Virus record (IMG/VR): IMGVR_UViG_3300028393_000325
Span: 1-24,263 of that record
Origin: a virus
Reading direction: 5' to 3' (one strand)
Length of the DNA: 24,263 nt
Shown here: positions 7,881-15,085 of the stretch, one piece after another
Layout: each line of letters begins with the position of its first letter
How positions within the stretch are numbered: position 1 is the first letter of the stretch
Program-made: the position numbers and the translations under genes
The notes under the pieces: generated by a model
Seen by the model: only the letters and a program-made list of their open reading frames with translations
Database searches by the model: none
Told to the model about the DNA's origin: nothing

Positions 7881-7892
7881 GCTGTTTTGCTC

Positions 7893-8300
7893 CTAGTCTG
7901 CGTAGCAGAGAACTACGAACTCTGCCGATAAATAGTTTACCTCACCAACAATTAGTTCCCCATAGTTACGCATATCCGTAACTCGTAGATCGAACGCCTT
8001 GCCAGCAAGAGTCTTATCTGATTCTATCGCTAGTTTAATACTATTAGCCCCGGTGCTTGAGCAGTAAGAATCTAACGTGCTTTGTCCTGATCGTTCTGAA
8101 ACCTTGCCAACAATTACTTGAACCGCAAAAGTATAAGTCTGCATTCCTCTATGAAAGGTTTCGTCATAGTTAAGTGAAATGGGAAAGACAATCGCAACTG
8201 GTGGGTTGATGTTATCCGGCTGATAATCGGAAACTCTAAGACCATTGATAGTTGCAAGATTTGTTTTGATTCCTGCGCGTAGCTCTGTGATCGAAGCCAT
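7893..8300 (-). CDS. Tail terminator / tail completion protein
   Basis: A 135-residue protein whose ATG overlaps the connector stop (TAATG at 8300). The pattern is an N-terminal helix (ITELRAGIKTNLATINGLR), then INPPVAIVFPISLNYDETFHRG, a beta strand FAVQVIVGKVSERSGQ, and FDLRVTDMRNYGELIVGEVN. This matches the alpha/beta tail-terminator type proteins found before the tube gene in actinophages. It should cap the tube and dock the tail on the head connector. Head closure is the alternative role. Confidence 0.78.
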   Translation of the reverse strand: MASITELRAGIKTNLATINGLRVSDYQPDNINPPVAIVFPISLNYDETFHRGMQTYTFAVQVIVGKVSERSGQSTLDSYCSSTGANSIKLAIESDKTLAGKAFDLRVTDMRNYGELIVGEVNYLSAEFVVLCYAD

Positions 8301-8905
8301 TAGACCAAATTACGCATTCTGCGATATGGCGCAACAAGCTGCTCAACATCTGGATCAAGATAGCGACTAACACGCATTGCACCCATGTCACCAAATCCAG
8401 CTATGCCCAATGGACTATCCAAACGCTTAAAAATTCTGCTTGCCTGAATTATGCAGGCTTGAGTTATTGAAGTTGGAACGGCAGGCCAACCAAAGACTCC
8501 AGTTACTTTAACTAAAGCATCCCCACCTTGAATTGGAAACAGATAGTTTTGAACCGCCCGTATGCGTGTGTATGGCACAACTAATCCATCTACTACACCA
8601 TTGGTTGGTTCTAGCTGATAATCACCAACTGCCCATGTAACGTCAAAGTTTCTTTGTGCATTAGATGAACTTTGAAGCGTTAATGCAGTTCCAGAAAGAT
8701 CATCTATCTCACAAACAAAAGATTCATCTGCGGTGAAGTAACGTGTAGCAGTTCCCGATGAATAGAAATATCGCCCAGCATGACCATCAATAGCGCGAGA
8801 AGCAGATTCAACTGCCATCTCTAATAACGAATCATCAACGCTATCTTGAATGCGAGCTGCTGCCTTGATTTGTGCAAGTGTGCAATAGCCATTTGTGATT
8901 GCCAA
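8300..8905 (-). CDS. Head-tail connector (gp6-like adaptor)
   Basis: A 201-residue protein with a TTG start 5 bases after AGGAG. The N-terminal helical part (YCTLAQIKAAARIQDSVDDS and AVESASRAIDGHAGRYFY) is the usual beginning of HK97 gp6/SPP1 gp15-type adaptors, which bind under the portal. A beta insertion follows, with YFTADESFVCEIDDLSG. The helical C-terminus includes SITQACIIQASRIFKR. It begins a new transcription segment after the glycosyltransferase cassette and is coupled to the tail terminator. Confidence 0.85.
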   Translation of the reverse strand: MAITNGYCTLAQIKAAARIQDSVDDSLLEMAVESASRAIDGHAGRYFYSSGTATRYFTADESFVCEIDDLSGTALTLQSSSNAQRNFDVTWAVGDYQLEPTNGVVDGLVVPYTRIRAVQNYLFPIQGGDALVKVTGVFGWPAVPTSITQACIIQASRIFKRLDSPLGIAGFGDMGAMRVSRYLDPDVEQLVAPYRRMRNLV

Positions 8906-8926
8906 AGTAACTCCTAAGTCGTATTT

Positions 8927-8957
8927 ATTCTACCAACTCAAAACTTAGATAAGTTTT
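8927..8957 (-). promoter_or_regulatory. Candidate promoter and inverted repeat before the connector-tail genes
   Basis: On the minus strand, a perfect 7-base inverted repeat AAAACTT-ATCT-AAGTTTT (8957-8940) lies right after the glycosyltransferase stop and is followed by a good -10 box, TAGAAT (8932-8927). The -35 region (AACTTA at 17-base spacing) is poor and overlaps the repeat. This may be an operator-controlled promoter or a weak A+T hairpin terminator. It is one of the few non-overlapping junctions in the window. Confidence 0.35.
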
Positions 8958-9647
8958 CTAAAGTCCTAATTCTGCTCTTACTTGTTGGATATGTGCCTTA
9001 CCAATCGAATCATGGTCTGATGGTCTGCCTATTCCACTCATTGTTACCCTGCCGTATCCAATGTCATAAATACAACGAACGGTTGTCGCGTGAAAGGGTT
9101 TCGCTCCAGCTGCTACACAACGAATGTAAAGTTCCCAGTCATCAAATATTGCGCCTTTAGTATGTCCACCAGTTCGTTCAAATAACTCTCGCTTGATTGG
9201 TGCAGAACCGGGGCAGGTCATTTGGCTAGGTATCAATTCAGGAATCCATCGACCTTCCATAATTGAACCATCATGCTTCAGTTGTAACTTGTCAATGTAG
9301 ATATCGCATCCTTTTGCATCGGCTTGATCTAGTTCATCGAATGCGCCCGGTAGATAGCAGTCATCAACACCAATAAGCGAGAACCAATCGGCAGTTTGTT
9401 CTGTTTGGATTCTAAGCATGAAGTCTGCAAACTCGCCTTCCATCTCGATAATCTTGGTTATGTTTTTATACTTTTGTGGAATCGCTGAATGCACTAATTC
9501 TTTATTTTGTGCATCGTGCGCAAGCACTATTGAATCTGGTTGCCTAAGAAGTGATTGAACACCTGTCCAATAGGTAGGCAAAAACTCACTATAAGTTGTG
9601 CCAAATAAACAAACACCTAAACCAAGTGTTAATGAATCACTTTTCAT
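8958..9647 (-). CDS. GT-A type glycosyltransferase
   Basis: A 229-residue protein. ATG 9647 overlaps the preceding stop (ATGA). A TTG further upstream exists but lacks a reason to be used. The fold pattern is GT-A/GT2-like. The N-terminal strand LGLGVCLFGTTYSEFLPTYW is followed by SIVLAHD. A DD pair in SLIGVDDCYLPGAF could bind the nucleotide-sugar metal, and AIFDDWELYIRCVAAGAKPF resembles the acceptor/catalytic ED region. It is the third gene of a coupled sugar-transfer cassette, so it probably adds a sugar to a virion glycan or host surface structure. Donor and acceptor cannot be told. Confidence 0.8.
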   Translation of the reverse strand: MKSDSLTLGLGVCLFGTTYSEFLPTYWTGVQSLLRQPDSIVLAHDAQNKELVHSAIPQKYKNITKIIEMEGEFADFMLRIQTEQTADWFSLIGVDDCYLPGAFDELDQADAKGCDIYIDKLQLKHDGSIMEGRWIPELIPSQMTCPGSAPIKRELFERTGGHTKGAIFDDWELYIRCVAAGAKPFHATTVRCIYDIGYGRVTMSGIGRPSDHDSIGKAHIQQVRAELGL

Positions 9648-10447
9648 TGTTGCACCAATCGCCAAAAGGTATCCCCTGCATTATCGATCATGTGTCTTAA
9701 GTGATCCGCATCTGCCCAATCTTCAACGCTGGTAATTCCTACATTCTCATTTGTGTGAATCCTGCAACCAGAAAGAACAGCTTCCATAACTGCGCGACAT
9801 TCTGATTCAAATGCTAAAGGTAAATGAACAAACCATTCTGATCTAGCCATTGCATCTAATACTTCATCACGTGATACGTTACTAAGTGCTTTGAATTTGT
9901 AACCTGCCTGCGATGCCCAAATCTCTGCTTTTAGTTTTCCTTTTAGTGGATGACTACGCGCTGCCCATAATGCAAACGGTTGTTTGTCCAAATGGTCATA
10001 ACATTTAGAAGTGTCAAAGTAGCTTAGAACCTGCGCCGTCTTGCGTGGCTTTGCCCAAGATAATTCTCTGCGCATATGTGCCGGGGTATGGGTTACGAAT
10101 AAGCGACTGCCTGCGATCAAGGCCAACAATCCTGCGCGTGGGGTTTGTAGGTGATGCACGAACACGAATGGGTCATACTGACTCAGGCGGTTCAGCTGCT
10201 GTTCTGTGAACAAGTCTGTACCTGTTACAACTATCGAATCGAATTGGTCTAGGTCATACACATCGAAGGTATATGGCGTGACTATCTGAATGTTAAAGTC
10301 CAAAGGTGCTTGCAAGCGGTATTCGTAATCTGACATTTCTGCCCCACCTGCGAACTGCCCTGTGAATAGTCCTGAAACGCTCTCAGACGAACGTAGAGCC
10401 ACGTTAGGGTCATTCTCTATGTGATGTGTATACCAACCTATTTTCAT
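9644..10447 (-). CDS. GT-B type glycosyltransferase (GT4-like), short
   Basis: A 267-residue protein. The start at 10447 (MKIGWYTHH) overlaps the preceding stop as ATGA and is preferred over a longer frame starting at 10501. The N-terminal domain is reduced, with FDSIVVTGTDLFTEQQLN and FVFVHHLQTPRAG. The C-terminal half shows LWAARSHPLKGKLKAEIW and SEWFVHLPLAFESECRAVME, where FESECRAVME holds an E-x7-E pair typical of GT4 retaining enzymes. At 267 residues it is shorter than usual GT4 enzymes (about 350-400), so it is a minimal or divergent member. It probably acts with the two flanking transferases. Confidence 0.8.
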   Translation of the reverse strand: MKIGWYTHHIENDPNVALRSSESVSGLFTGQFAGGAEMSDYEYRLQAPLDFNIQIVTPYTFDVYDLDQFDSIVVTGTDLFTEQQLNRLSQYDPFVFVHHLQTPRAGLLALIAGSRLFVTHTPAHMRRELSWAKPRKTAQVLSYFDTSKCYDHLDKQPFALWAARSHPLKGKLKAEIWASQAGYKFKALSNVSRDEVLDAMARSEWFVHLPLAFESECRAVMEAVLSGCRIHTNENVGITSVEDWADADHLRHMIDNAGDTFWRLVQQ

Positions 10448-11625
10448 GCTGTAGGGCGTTCTGTGCCTTTTGCACCAATTACTTCTAAAGCAGGTTTCCA
10501 ATGTTTGTTGAAAACGTAATCTGCGTTATAGCCACTTGCAAACTCGATTGCCTTTTCTGATCTACCGCGCCCACGTTGGTAAGCCTGTTCTAGTGCATCG
10601 ACAATTCCGGGAACGCTAGGCATATGAAACCAAGCAGATTGTGGTGCATCCCATAAAGGCTGACCATCAACTAACCAACCATCACCAACGAGTTCCGTTG
10701 AAGCTGCAAAGTCAGAAACGATTACGGGAGTTCCACAAGCCTGCGCTTCAACTGTTGGAACTCCAAAGCCTTCGCCGTAGCTAGTGGCAAGTAAAACATC
10801 CATAGCGGTATAAAGCGTTGCCAAAGTAGGTTGATCTATTCCTGTTCTAAGTAGATAAGGATCAACAAATGAATACTGGTGTTCTTTGATTCCACAAGAT
10901 AAAATAAGTTCTTGAAGTTTGATTCCGCCTAATGAACCACTTGCGTCTGTATGTAGGTATAGAACAACGTCATCGTGCATCTGCGCGAACATACTAAACG
11001 CCAGAATGTTTTCACCAAATGCTTTGCGATTAGGTGATACACCTTTGTTAGCCGCATTCATTCCAACAATAAATACATCGTCACTAGCACCAATAAAATC
11101 TCTGCCAGTTGTTCCCTTGTGTCGCTTCATTGGCTTAAATGCTGAATCAACTGCATGAGGAATATATAACGCTTCGATACCTACGTTTTCTAACATGGCC
11201 TGCCCGTACTGGCTCATTGCAATTGGGGTAACAAAATCCTGTCTGCACCATGCTGCAACTTGTGGTGGTGCTGGAATGTGATCAACTGGAACCCAACTAG
11301 CAACATTCCAATCTGACCAACGCTTACCCTTTAGAACCCACGCATCGTAAAGAGTAAATAGAATGTGATTTTGTTTTGGGTTACGTTGCGCCCAATCAAA
11401 CATATGAGCAGGAATCACATCATTGGAATACATATCTGCACCGCGTTGATAAATTGGGATGCCGTTCCATTCGCTATTGCTACCTTCAAGTCCATAGTTA
11501 TTGAAGATTGCTACGTTGTGATTCATTGCTTTCATACGGCTAGTAACTTGAGCAGTTGCAACTCCGTAGCCTGTGTTCGCCCAAGGCGCGTTAGACACCC
11601 AACCAATACATAAAGAATCCTGCAC
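10444..11625 (-). CDS. GT-B type glycosyltransferase (GT4-like), full length
   Basis: A 393-residue enzyme. The N-terminal Rossmann-like domain starts LCIGWVSNAPWANTGYGV, typical of the acceptor-side loop. The linker region has YIPHAVDSAFKP, and the C-terminal donor domain has FIVGMNAANKGVSPNRK. The E-x7-E signature is E285 and E293 in TSYGEGFGVPTVEAQACGTP. It should transfer a sugar from an activated nucleotide donor. The gene lies behind the strong capsid terminator, so it needs its own promoter or read-through. It heads the ATGA-coupled cassette of three transferases. Confidence 0.9.
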   Translation of the reverse strand: MQDSLCIGWVSNAPWANTGYGVATAQVTSRMKAMNHNVAIFNNYGLEGSNSEWNGIPIYQRGADMYSNDVIPAHMFDWAQRNPKQNHILFTLYDAWVLKGKRWSDWNVASWVPVDHIPAPPQVAAWCRQDFVTPIAMSQYGQAMLENVGIEALYIPHAVDSAFKPMKRHKGTTGRDFIGASDDVFIVGMNAANKGVSPNRKAFGENILAFSMFAQMHDDVVLYLHTDASGSLGGIKLQELILSCGIKEHQYSFVDPYLLRTGIDQPTLATLYTAMDVLLATSYGEGFGVPTVEAQACGTPVIVSDFAASTELVGDGWLVDGQPLWDAPQSAWFHMPSVPGIVDALEQAYQRGRGRSEKAIEFASGYNADYVFNKHWKPALEVIGAKGTERPTA

Positions 11626-11674
11626 AGATAATCCTTTGTTCGCAGTTAGTAGAAACTTATCTTAAAACCTGCCC

Positions 11675-11720
11675 AAACAAAAGCAGAACCCCACCAAGCC
11701 TGCGCTCCCGGTGGGGTTCT
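11675..11720 (-). terminator. Strong intrinsic terminator after the major capsid gene
   Basis: On the minus strand, AGAACCCCACC pairs perfectly with GGTGGGGTTCT (11 pairs, 14-base loop), followed by GCTTTTGTTTG. It starts about 18 bases after the capsid stop codon. Confidence 0.92.
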
Positions 11721-11738
11721 ACGTTTAGTGTTTCCTGA

Positions 11739-12923
11739 TTAGGAAGCGGCACCTACAAAGTACTTAACGTGTGAAGTTTGTGGCAAGTTGCCATCAACAC
11801 GGAAAGTAGCTCTGAATGTGATTAGGTCATTCTGGAATGCGTAATCATCTGAACGATCCAAACGAATGCCACCAACAGAACGAACGTAGTAGCTAGGTAG
11901 GTGTCCGAAGATAACCGACTTTGCACTTGTTGCTGCGTTAGCCATTGCTGGGTTTTCGTAGATTGGGTAACCAAGAAGCAAGTCACGAGCTTCAGCGGTT
12001 AGTGATGGTGAGAATAGGTAGTTGCCTACGCTGTCCTTCAGTTTACGAACGCGACCGATAGTCTGTCCGTTCATCTGCCAACCAGTTCCCGGCATTGTGC
12101 GACCTGCAACATCTACAGAGTAAACCAAGTCAATTAGGTTATCTGCGGTGAATACGCCTGCTACACCAGTTCCGCCTGTGATACCTGAACCTGCTGCGGT
12201 TACGATACCTGTTGGCTGTACTGTTCCAGTTCCAGTTGTTAGTGCTGTATTTACTGCATAGCCAAGTGAGTTTCCAACCTGTGTTGCAAGGAATCCTAAG
12301 ATGTCCACGCCTGAATCGGATACCATTTCACGGCTGATCTGGGTTAGGAATGAATACTTGTAAGCATTCAATGTGATGAAGCTGTTAAAGGTCATGTCGG
12401 ATTCTCCGATTGCATTTCCTTCACTAGTTACAGTTCCAGTGGAGCGAGTTGCAAGAGATGGAATCTGCAAATTTTCGCCACCGGCGGTGTTGATTGTGGT
12501 TGATGTTTCCAACATTGGGCCTACATAACGGGCTAGATCAATAACTTGATTGTAGAAAGATGTTGGTACTGGTGCTCCAGTTGATGACTTAAGAATGTCG
12601 CGCTTCTCAAATGAAAGCGAACGAACATCACCAAGAGCAAGCGAACGAATCATTTCTGCTTCATCGGTGCTGCGGGCTTCAGTCTTTGCCTGTGCTTCGA
12701 AACCTTCCATTGCTTCAGCTGCGCGAGTTTCGCGTTCTACTGATGCCTTGATGGTGTCGATTGTGGCCGCGCGCTGATCAAGATCAGCCATGATGCGGTC
12801 ATACGTTTGGTTTTCTTCTGCGGATAGATCGCGCTTTTCAGCTGCTGCTGAGTCAAGAAGAGCCTTTGCTTCTTCCCAAGCCTTTGCACGAGCTTCCACT
12901 TGCTGACGAATGTAGTCAGACAT
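11739..12923 (-). CDS. Major capsid protein, HK97 fold
   Basis: A 394-residue protein with AGGAG 6 bases before the ATG. Residues 1 to about 100 are a highly charged helical delta/scaffolding domain (ARAKAWEEAKALLDSAAAEK onward), normally removed by the prohead protease after assembly. The capsid core follows, with SSTGAPVPTSFYNQVIDLAR, IPSLATRSTGTVTSEGNAI and FLTQISREMVSDSGVDI, all typical of HK97-type actinophage capsids. The C-terminus reads DRSDDYAFQNDLITFRATFR. It is the only structural gene here free of overlaps, flanked by terminators on both sides, which fits separate high-level expression. The cleavage site is not certain; about residue 95-115 is expected. Confidence 0.96.
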   Translation of the reverse strand: MSDYIRQQVEARAKAWEEAKALLDSAAAEKRDLSAEENQTYDRIMADLDQRAATIDTIKASVERETRAAEAMEGFEAQAKTEARSTDEAEMIRSLALGDVRSLSFEKRDILKSSTGAPVPTSFYNQVIDLARYVGPMLETSTTINTAGGENLQIPSLATRSTGTVTSEGNAIGESDMTFNSFITLNAYKYSFLTQISREMVSDSGVDILGFLATQVGNSLGYAVNTALTTGTGTVQPTGIVTAAGSGITGGTGVAGVFTADNLIDLVYSVDVAGRTMPGTGWQMNGQTIGRVRKLKDSVGNYLFSPSLTAEARDLLLGYPIYENPAMANAATSAKSVIFGHLPSYYVRSVGGIRLDRSDDYAFQNDLITFRATFRVDGNLPQTSHVKYFVGAAS

Positions 12924-13030
12924 AGTTACTCCTAAAGTGTTTGATTGGATTGGACTTACAGTTTCTGCGTGGCTCCACGACAGTTGCGCAATAGCGGCTC
13001 CGCATAATGCTTATCTAATTATGTCACAAA
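12924..13030 (-). promoter_or_regulatory. Leader of the capsid gene, probable promoter region
   Basis: This 107-base stretch lies between a terminator and the capsid start, so transcription must begin here or read through. On the minus strand it starts A+T-rich with CATAAT (13023-13018) and TTGTGA just upstream. No promoter with both boxes at good spacing is obvious. Two small inverted repeats, GCGG-AG-CCGC (13003-12994) and CGTGG-AG-CCACG (12979-12968), share a GGAGCC core and are 25 bases apart centre to centre. The region ends with the AGGAG site of the capsid gene. Confidence 0.4.
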
Positions 13031-13069
13031 TAAAAACAGACCTACATCCTTCCCCTGATGCAGGTCTGT
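13031..13069 (-). terminator. Intrinsic terminator between prohead protease and capsid genes
   Basis: On the minus strand, ACAGACCTGCATC pairs with GATGTAGGTCTGT (13 pairs including one G-U, 8-base loop), followed by TTTTATTTG. It begins 12 bases after the protease stop codon. The run of U continues directly from the stem. Confidence 0.88.
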
Positions 13070-13081
13070 CTATGAGAAAGA

Positions 13082-14176
13082 TTACAAGGCTTTTAGCATT
13101 AGATCAAGTTGCTTACGCTTAATCTCAAGTAGATCATTTTGATTAGGTTCTTGTGAACGCAATTTGGAAACAACTTCACTAATCAAATCTGCGTGATTAG
13201 CTTCTAAAGTTTCACCTGCTTCTAGTCTTGAGATCGCATCGCTTAATGCATCTACATCTACGGCAGTACGAGTTGCAAGAATGTCTAATGAACGAACGCT
13301 TGCAGTTGTCGCTTCGTAAGCAGGGAATCCAGTAACAATAGAAACTTCATGTAAACGAACTTGGTTCAGTTCACGAGTGTTTCCATCTTGACTCCATGTA
13401 TCACCTTTAGGTGGAACACTAAAGCCAAATGACATTGAAGATACATCGCCACGTTTCATAAGCACAGATAGATCGCGCCCGGCAGTTGTATCTGGTAAAT
13501 CGGCAGTTGCTAGTAATCCGCGTGAATCTTCAGTTAGTCGCAAAGTTCCAGCACGAGTTGAACCTAGAACTACGTCTGTATTGTGGTTCATAAATAGTTT
13601 AATTTCATTGCGCGACTTTAGAGAACGCTTAAATGCGCCTTCTTTGATGACTTCAGTAAACGGCAATGGCTCACTAGGGGAATTGAATACGGCTGCGTAT
13701 CCTGTAAAACTCATACCATCGCTTGATGATTCAGCTGCTCGAATGTCAAACTCAACATTATTAACGCGGCGTTCTACCGTTGTTTCCATTGACTGCCCTT
13801 CTTTACTTCTTAAGTTTAGCGTTACTGACTTCCATCTAGAATTCATCTCTGCAACAGTTTCAACCATAGGTTCTTGAATCCCTAAGTAACTTTCAGGAAT
13901 TACCCAAAGTTTGCAGATTGCTTCAGGCTCAATCATCCCTTCGACAATCTGACATTGTTGAGCATTCTCGTTATAGAAAACACAATTGTTACAAACAAGA
14001 CCATCTGCCTTAAATGGATTATTAGACGCAGGTGCGTAGTGCGCTCCATCTGCATCTGTTGATTGATTGAACATTCCATATTCCAATGCAAGATTTGCTT
14101 GATTTTCAGCCTGCTCTTGTTGGCGTTCGTTAAGTAAATCCCATTCAGCTATATCGCGTACTTCATAACTGGTCAT
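13082..14176 (-). CDS. Probable nested product: prohead protease with four-Cys segment
   Basis: ATG 14176 is in frame with the 667-residue gene (residue 304) and has TAGGAGCAAAACA directly before it. This is nearly the same ribosome-binding sequence as for the tail-tube gene (AGGAGCAAAACAGC) and the 2434 tail gene (AGGAGTAAAACA). A second possible start at 13789 (residue 433) has AAGGG 6 bases upstream and would give the bare 235-residue protease, close to the classical HK97 gp4 size. The 364-residue product would keep the four-Cys segment and protease but lose the HAD part. Expression is inferred from the site alone. Confidence 0.5.
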   Translation of the reverse strand: MTSYEVRDIAEWDLLNERQQEQAENQANLALEYGMFNQSTDADGAHYAPASNNPFKADGLVCNNCVFYNENAQQCQIVEGMIEPEAICKLWVIPESYLGIQEPMVETVAEMNSRWKSVTLNLRSKEGQSMETTVERRVNNVEFDIRAAESSSDGMSFTGYAAVFNSPSEPLPFTEVIKEGAFKRSLKSRNEIKLFMNHNTDVVLGSTRAGTLRLTEDSRGLLATADLPDTTAGRDLSVLMKRGDVSSMSFGFSVPPKGDTWSQDGNTRELNQVRLHEVSIVTGFPAYEATTASVRSLDILATRTAVDVDALSDAISRLEAGETLEANHADLISEVVSKLRSQEPNQNDLLEIKRKQLDLMLKAL

Positions 14177-15085
14177 TGTTTTGCTCCTATTTGTTTGATC
14201 AATTTTAACGCGATTAGAAACGCTTTGTGCATAATCTAGAACTCGTTGTGCTTGTCTGCGGTTTGAACCTGATCCCCAAAGTAAATGAGCAACCACGCCC
14301 GGACTTGGATAATTAGGGGAATCTGGTTTTGCATCTGGCGAATCCAGATCGCCAATGTGTCGTGCAATCCAAGCTGCTAGTCGAACCCATTTATCATCTG
14401 AAACTTTTCCATCTGCCATAAGTCGTGCTTCGCGTATAGTTCTTTCAACTAAACCTTGACCGCCTTTTCCTTCTGCATAATAAGCAAGACCACGCCTAGC
14501 GTTGGCTCTCATGTAAGCAGGTGCATCCTGATTTATGGCGCGAGATTCTAAACTTCGTGTCATTGGAACATCCGTAACATTTAGAGCAGTAATTCCTAGA
14601 TCACGATAAGCGGCGCGATTATTGGCATTGTTATCTATTGCAAGAATGACGTTGTATTCCTTAAGCAATGATTCTGCTGTCGCTTTCTTAAATGCAACTG
14701 TATCTGCTGAGCTTCCGGGATTCATAAATAAACGATTATATTTCACGCCTAAAGATTTTAGTTCTGCACTAGTTTCATCTCGTGTTGAATTATTGCGCCC
14801 TGTAACTATAAAAATTTTCGTATCAGTCATTGCTTTTATATAGTCATTAGTTTTTTGAATCAAACGACCACCAGAAATAAGTGTTCCGTCAATGTCCACA
14901 ATTACAGCTAATGGGCCAGAATCAATACGTTCACCGCCGGGTTGCATATCCTCAGCTAGTGAAACTGCAACCATCTGATCGACTGCATCTTGCTTTGTAG
15001 CATGACAACCAATGACTTCGCCATCTTCTTTTATAGTTGCCCAACCTGCACAATCTTGTGCCTTATCTGTTATGAAGTAAGGCAT
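13082..15085 (-). CDS. Multi-domain prohead protease with N-terminal HAD phosphatase
   Basis: A 667-residue protein starting by TAATG overlap with the fibre gene. Order of parts: residues 1-50, a small module with GWATIKEDGEVIGCHATK; 58-172, a HAD phosphatase with DIDGT (D64, D66), IVTGR (T95), K133/K134 and AIDNN (D151), near to polynucleotide 3'-phosphatase types; 188-296, a helical module with WIARHIGDLDSP and PGVVAHLLWGSGS; 365-391, four cysteines (C365, C368, C378, C391) in CNNCVFY and EPEAICKLWVIPE; 440-590, HK97 (U35) prohead protease with probable H501 in FMNHN and S552 in SSMSFGFSVP. The protease trims capsid and itself during maturation. What the HAD part does is unknown. Usual proteases are about 200 residues. 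Confidence 0.9.
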   Translation of the reverse strand: MPYFITDKAQDCAGWATIKEDGEVIGCHATKQDAVDQMVAVSLAEDMQPGGERIDSGPLAVIVDIDGTLISGGRLIQKTNDYIKAMTDTKIFIVTGRNNSTRDETSAELKSLGVKYNRLFMNPGSSADTVAFKKATAESLLKEYNVILAIDNNANNRAAYRDLGITALNVTDVPMTRSLESRAINQDAPAYMRANARRGLAYYAEGKGGQGLVERTIREARLMADGKVSDDKWVRLAAWIARHIGDLDSPDAKPDSPNYPSPGVVAHLLWGSGSNRRQAQRVLDYAQSVSNRVKIDQTNRSKTMTSYEVRDIAEWDLLNERQQEQAENQANLALEYGMFNQSTDADGAHYAPASNNPFKADGLVCNNCVFYNENAQQCQIVEGMIEPEAICKLWVIPESYLGIQEPMVETVAEMNSRWKSVTLNLRSKEGQSMETTVERRVNNVEFDIRAAESSSDGMSFTGYAAVFNSPSEPLPFTEVIKEGAFKRSLKSRNEIKLFMNHNTDVVLGSTRAGTLRLTEDSRGLLATADLPDTTAGRDLSVLMKRGDVSSMSFGFSVPPKGDTWSQDGNTRELNQVRLHEVSIVTGFPAYEATTASVRSLDILATRTAVDVDALSDAISRLEAGETLEANHADLISEVVSKLRSQEPNQNDLLEIKRKQLDLMLKAL

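Noticed and set aside
10448-10501. Longer start of the short GT-B glycosyltransferase
   Set aside because: The extra 18 residues have no sugar-transferase likeness and overlap the previous gene; the ATGA start at 10447 fits better.
11731-11745. Short hairpin TTCCT-GATT-AGGAA at the capsid stop
   Set aside because: Only five weak pairs and no U tract; the strong terminator directly downstream explains transcription end.
13122-13137. 16-base sequence identical to positions 1-16 of the window
   Set aside because: Both copies code Asp-Leu-Leu-Glu-Ile inside unrelated proteins in the same phase, so codon coincidence is the likely cause; no att-like context.
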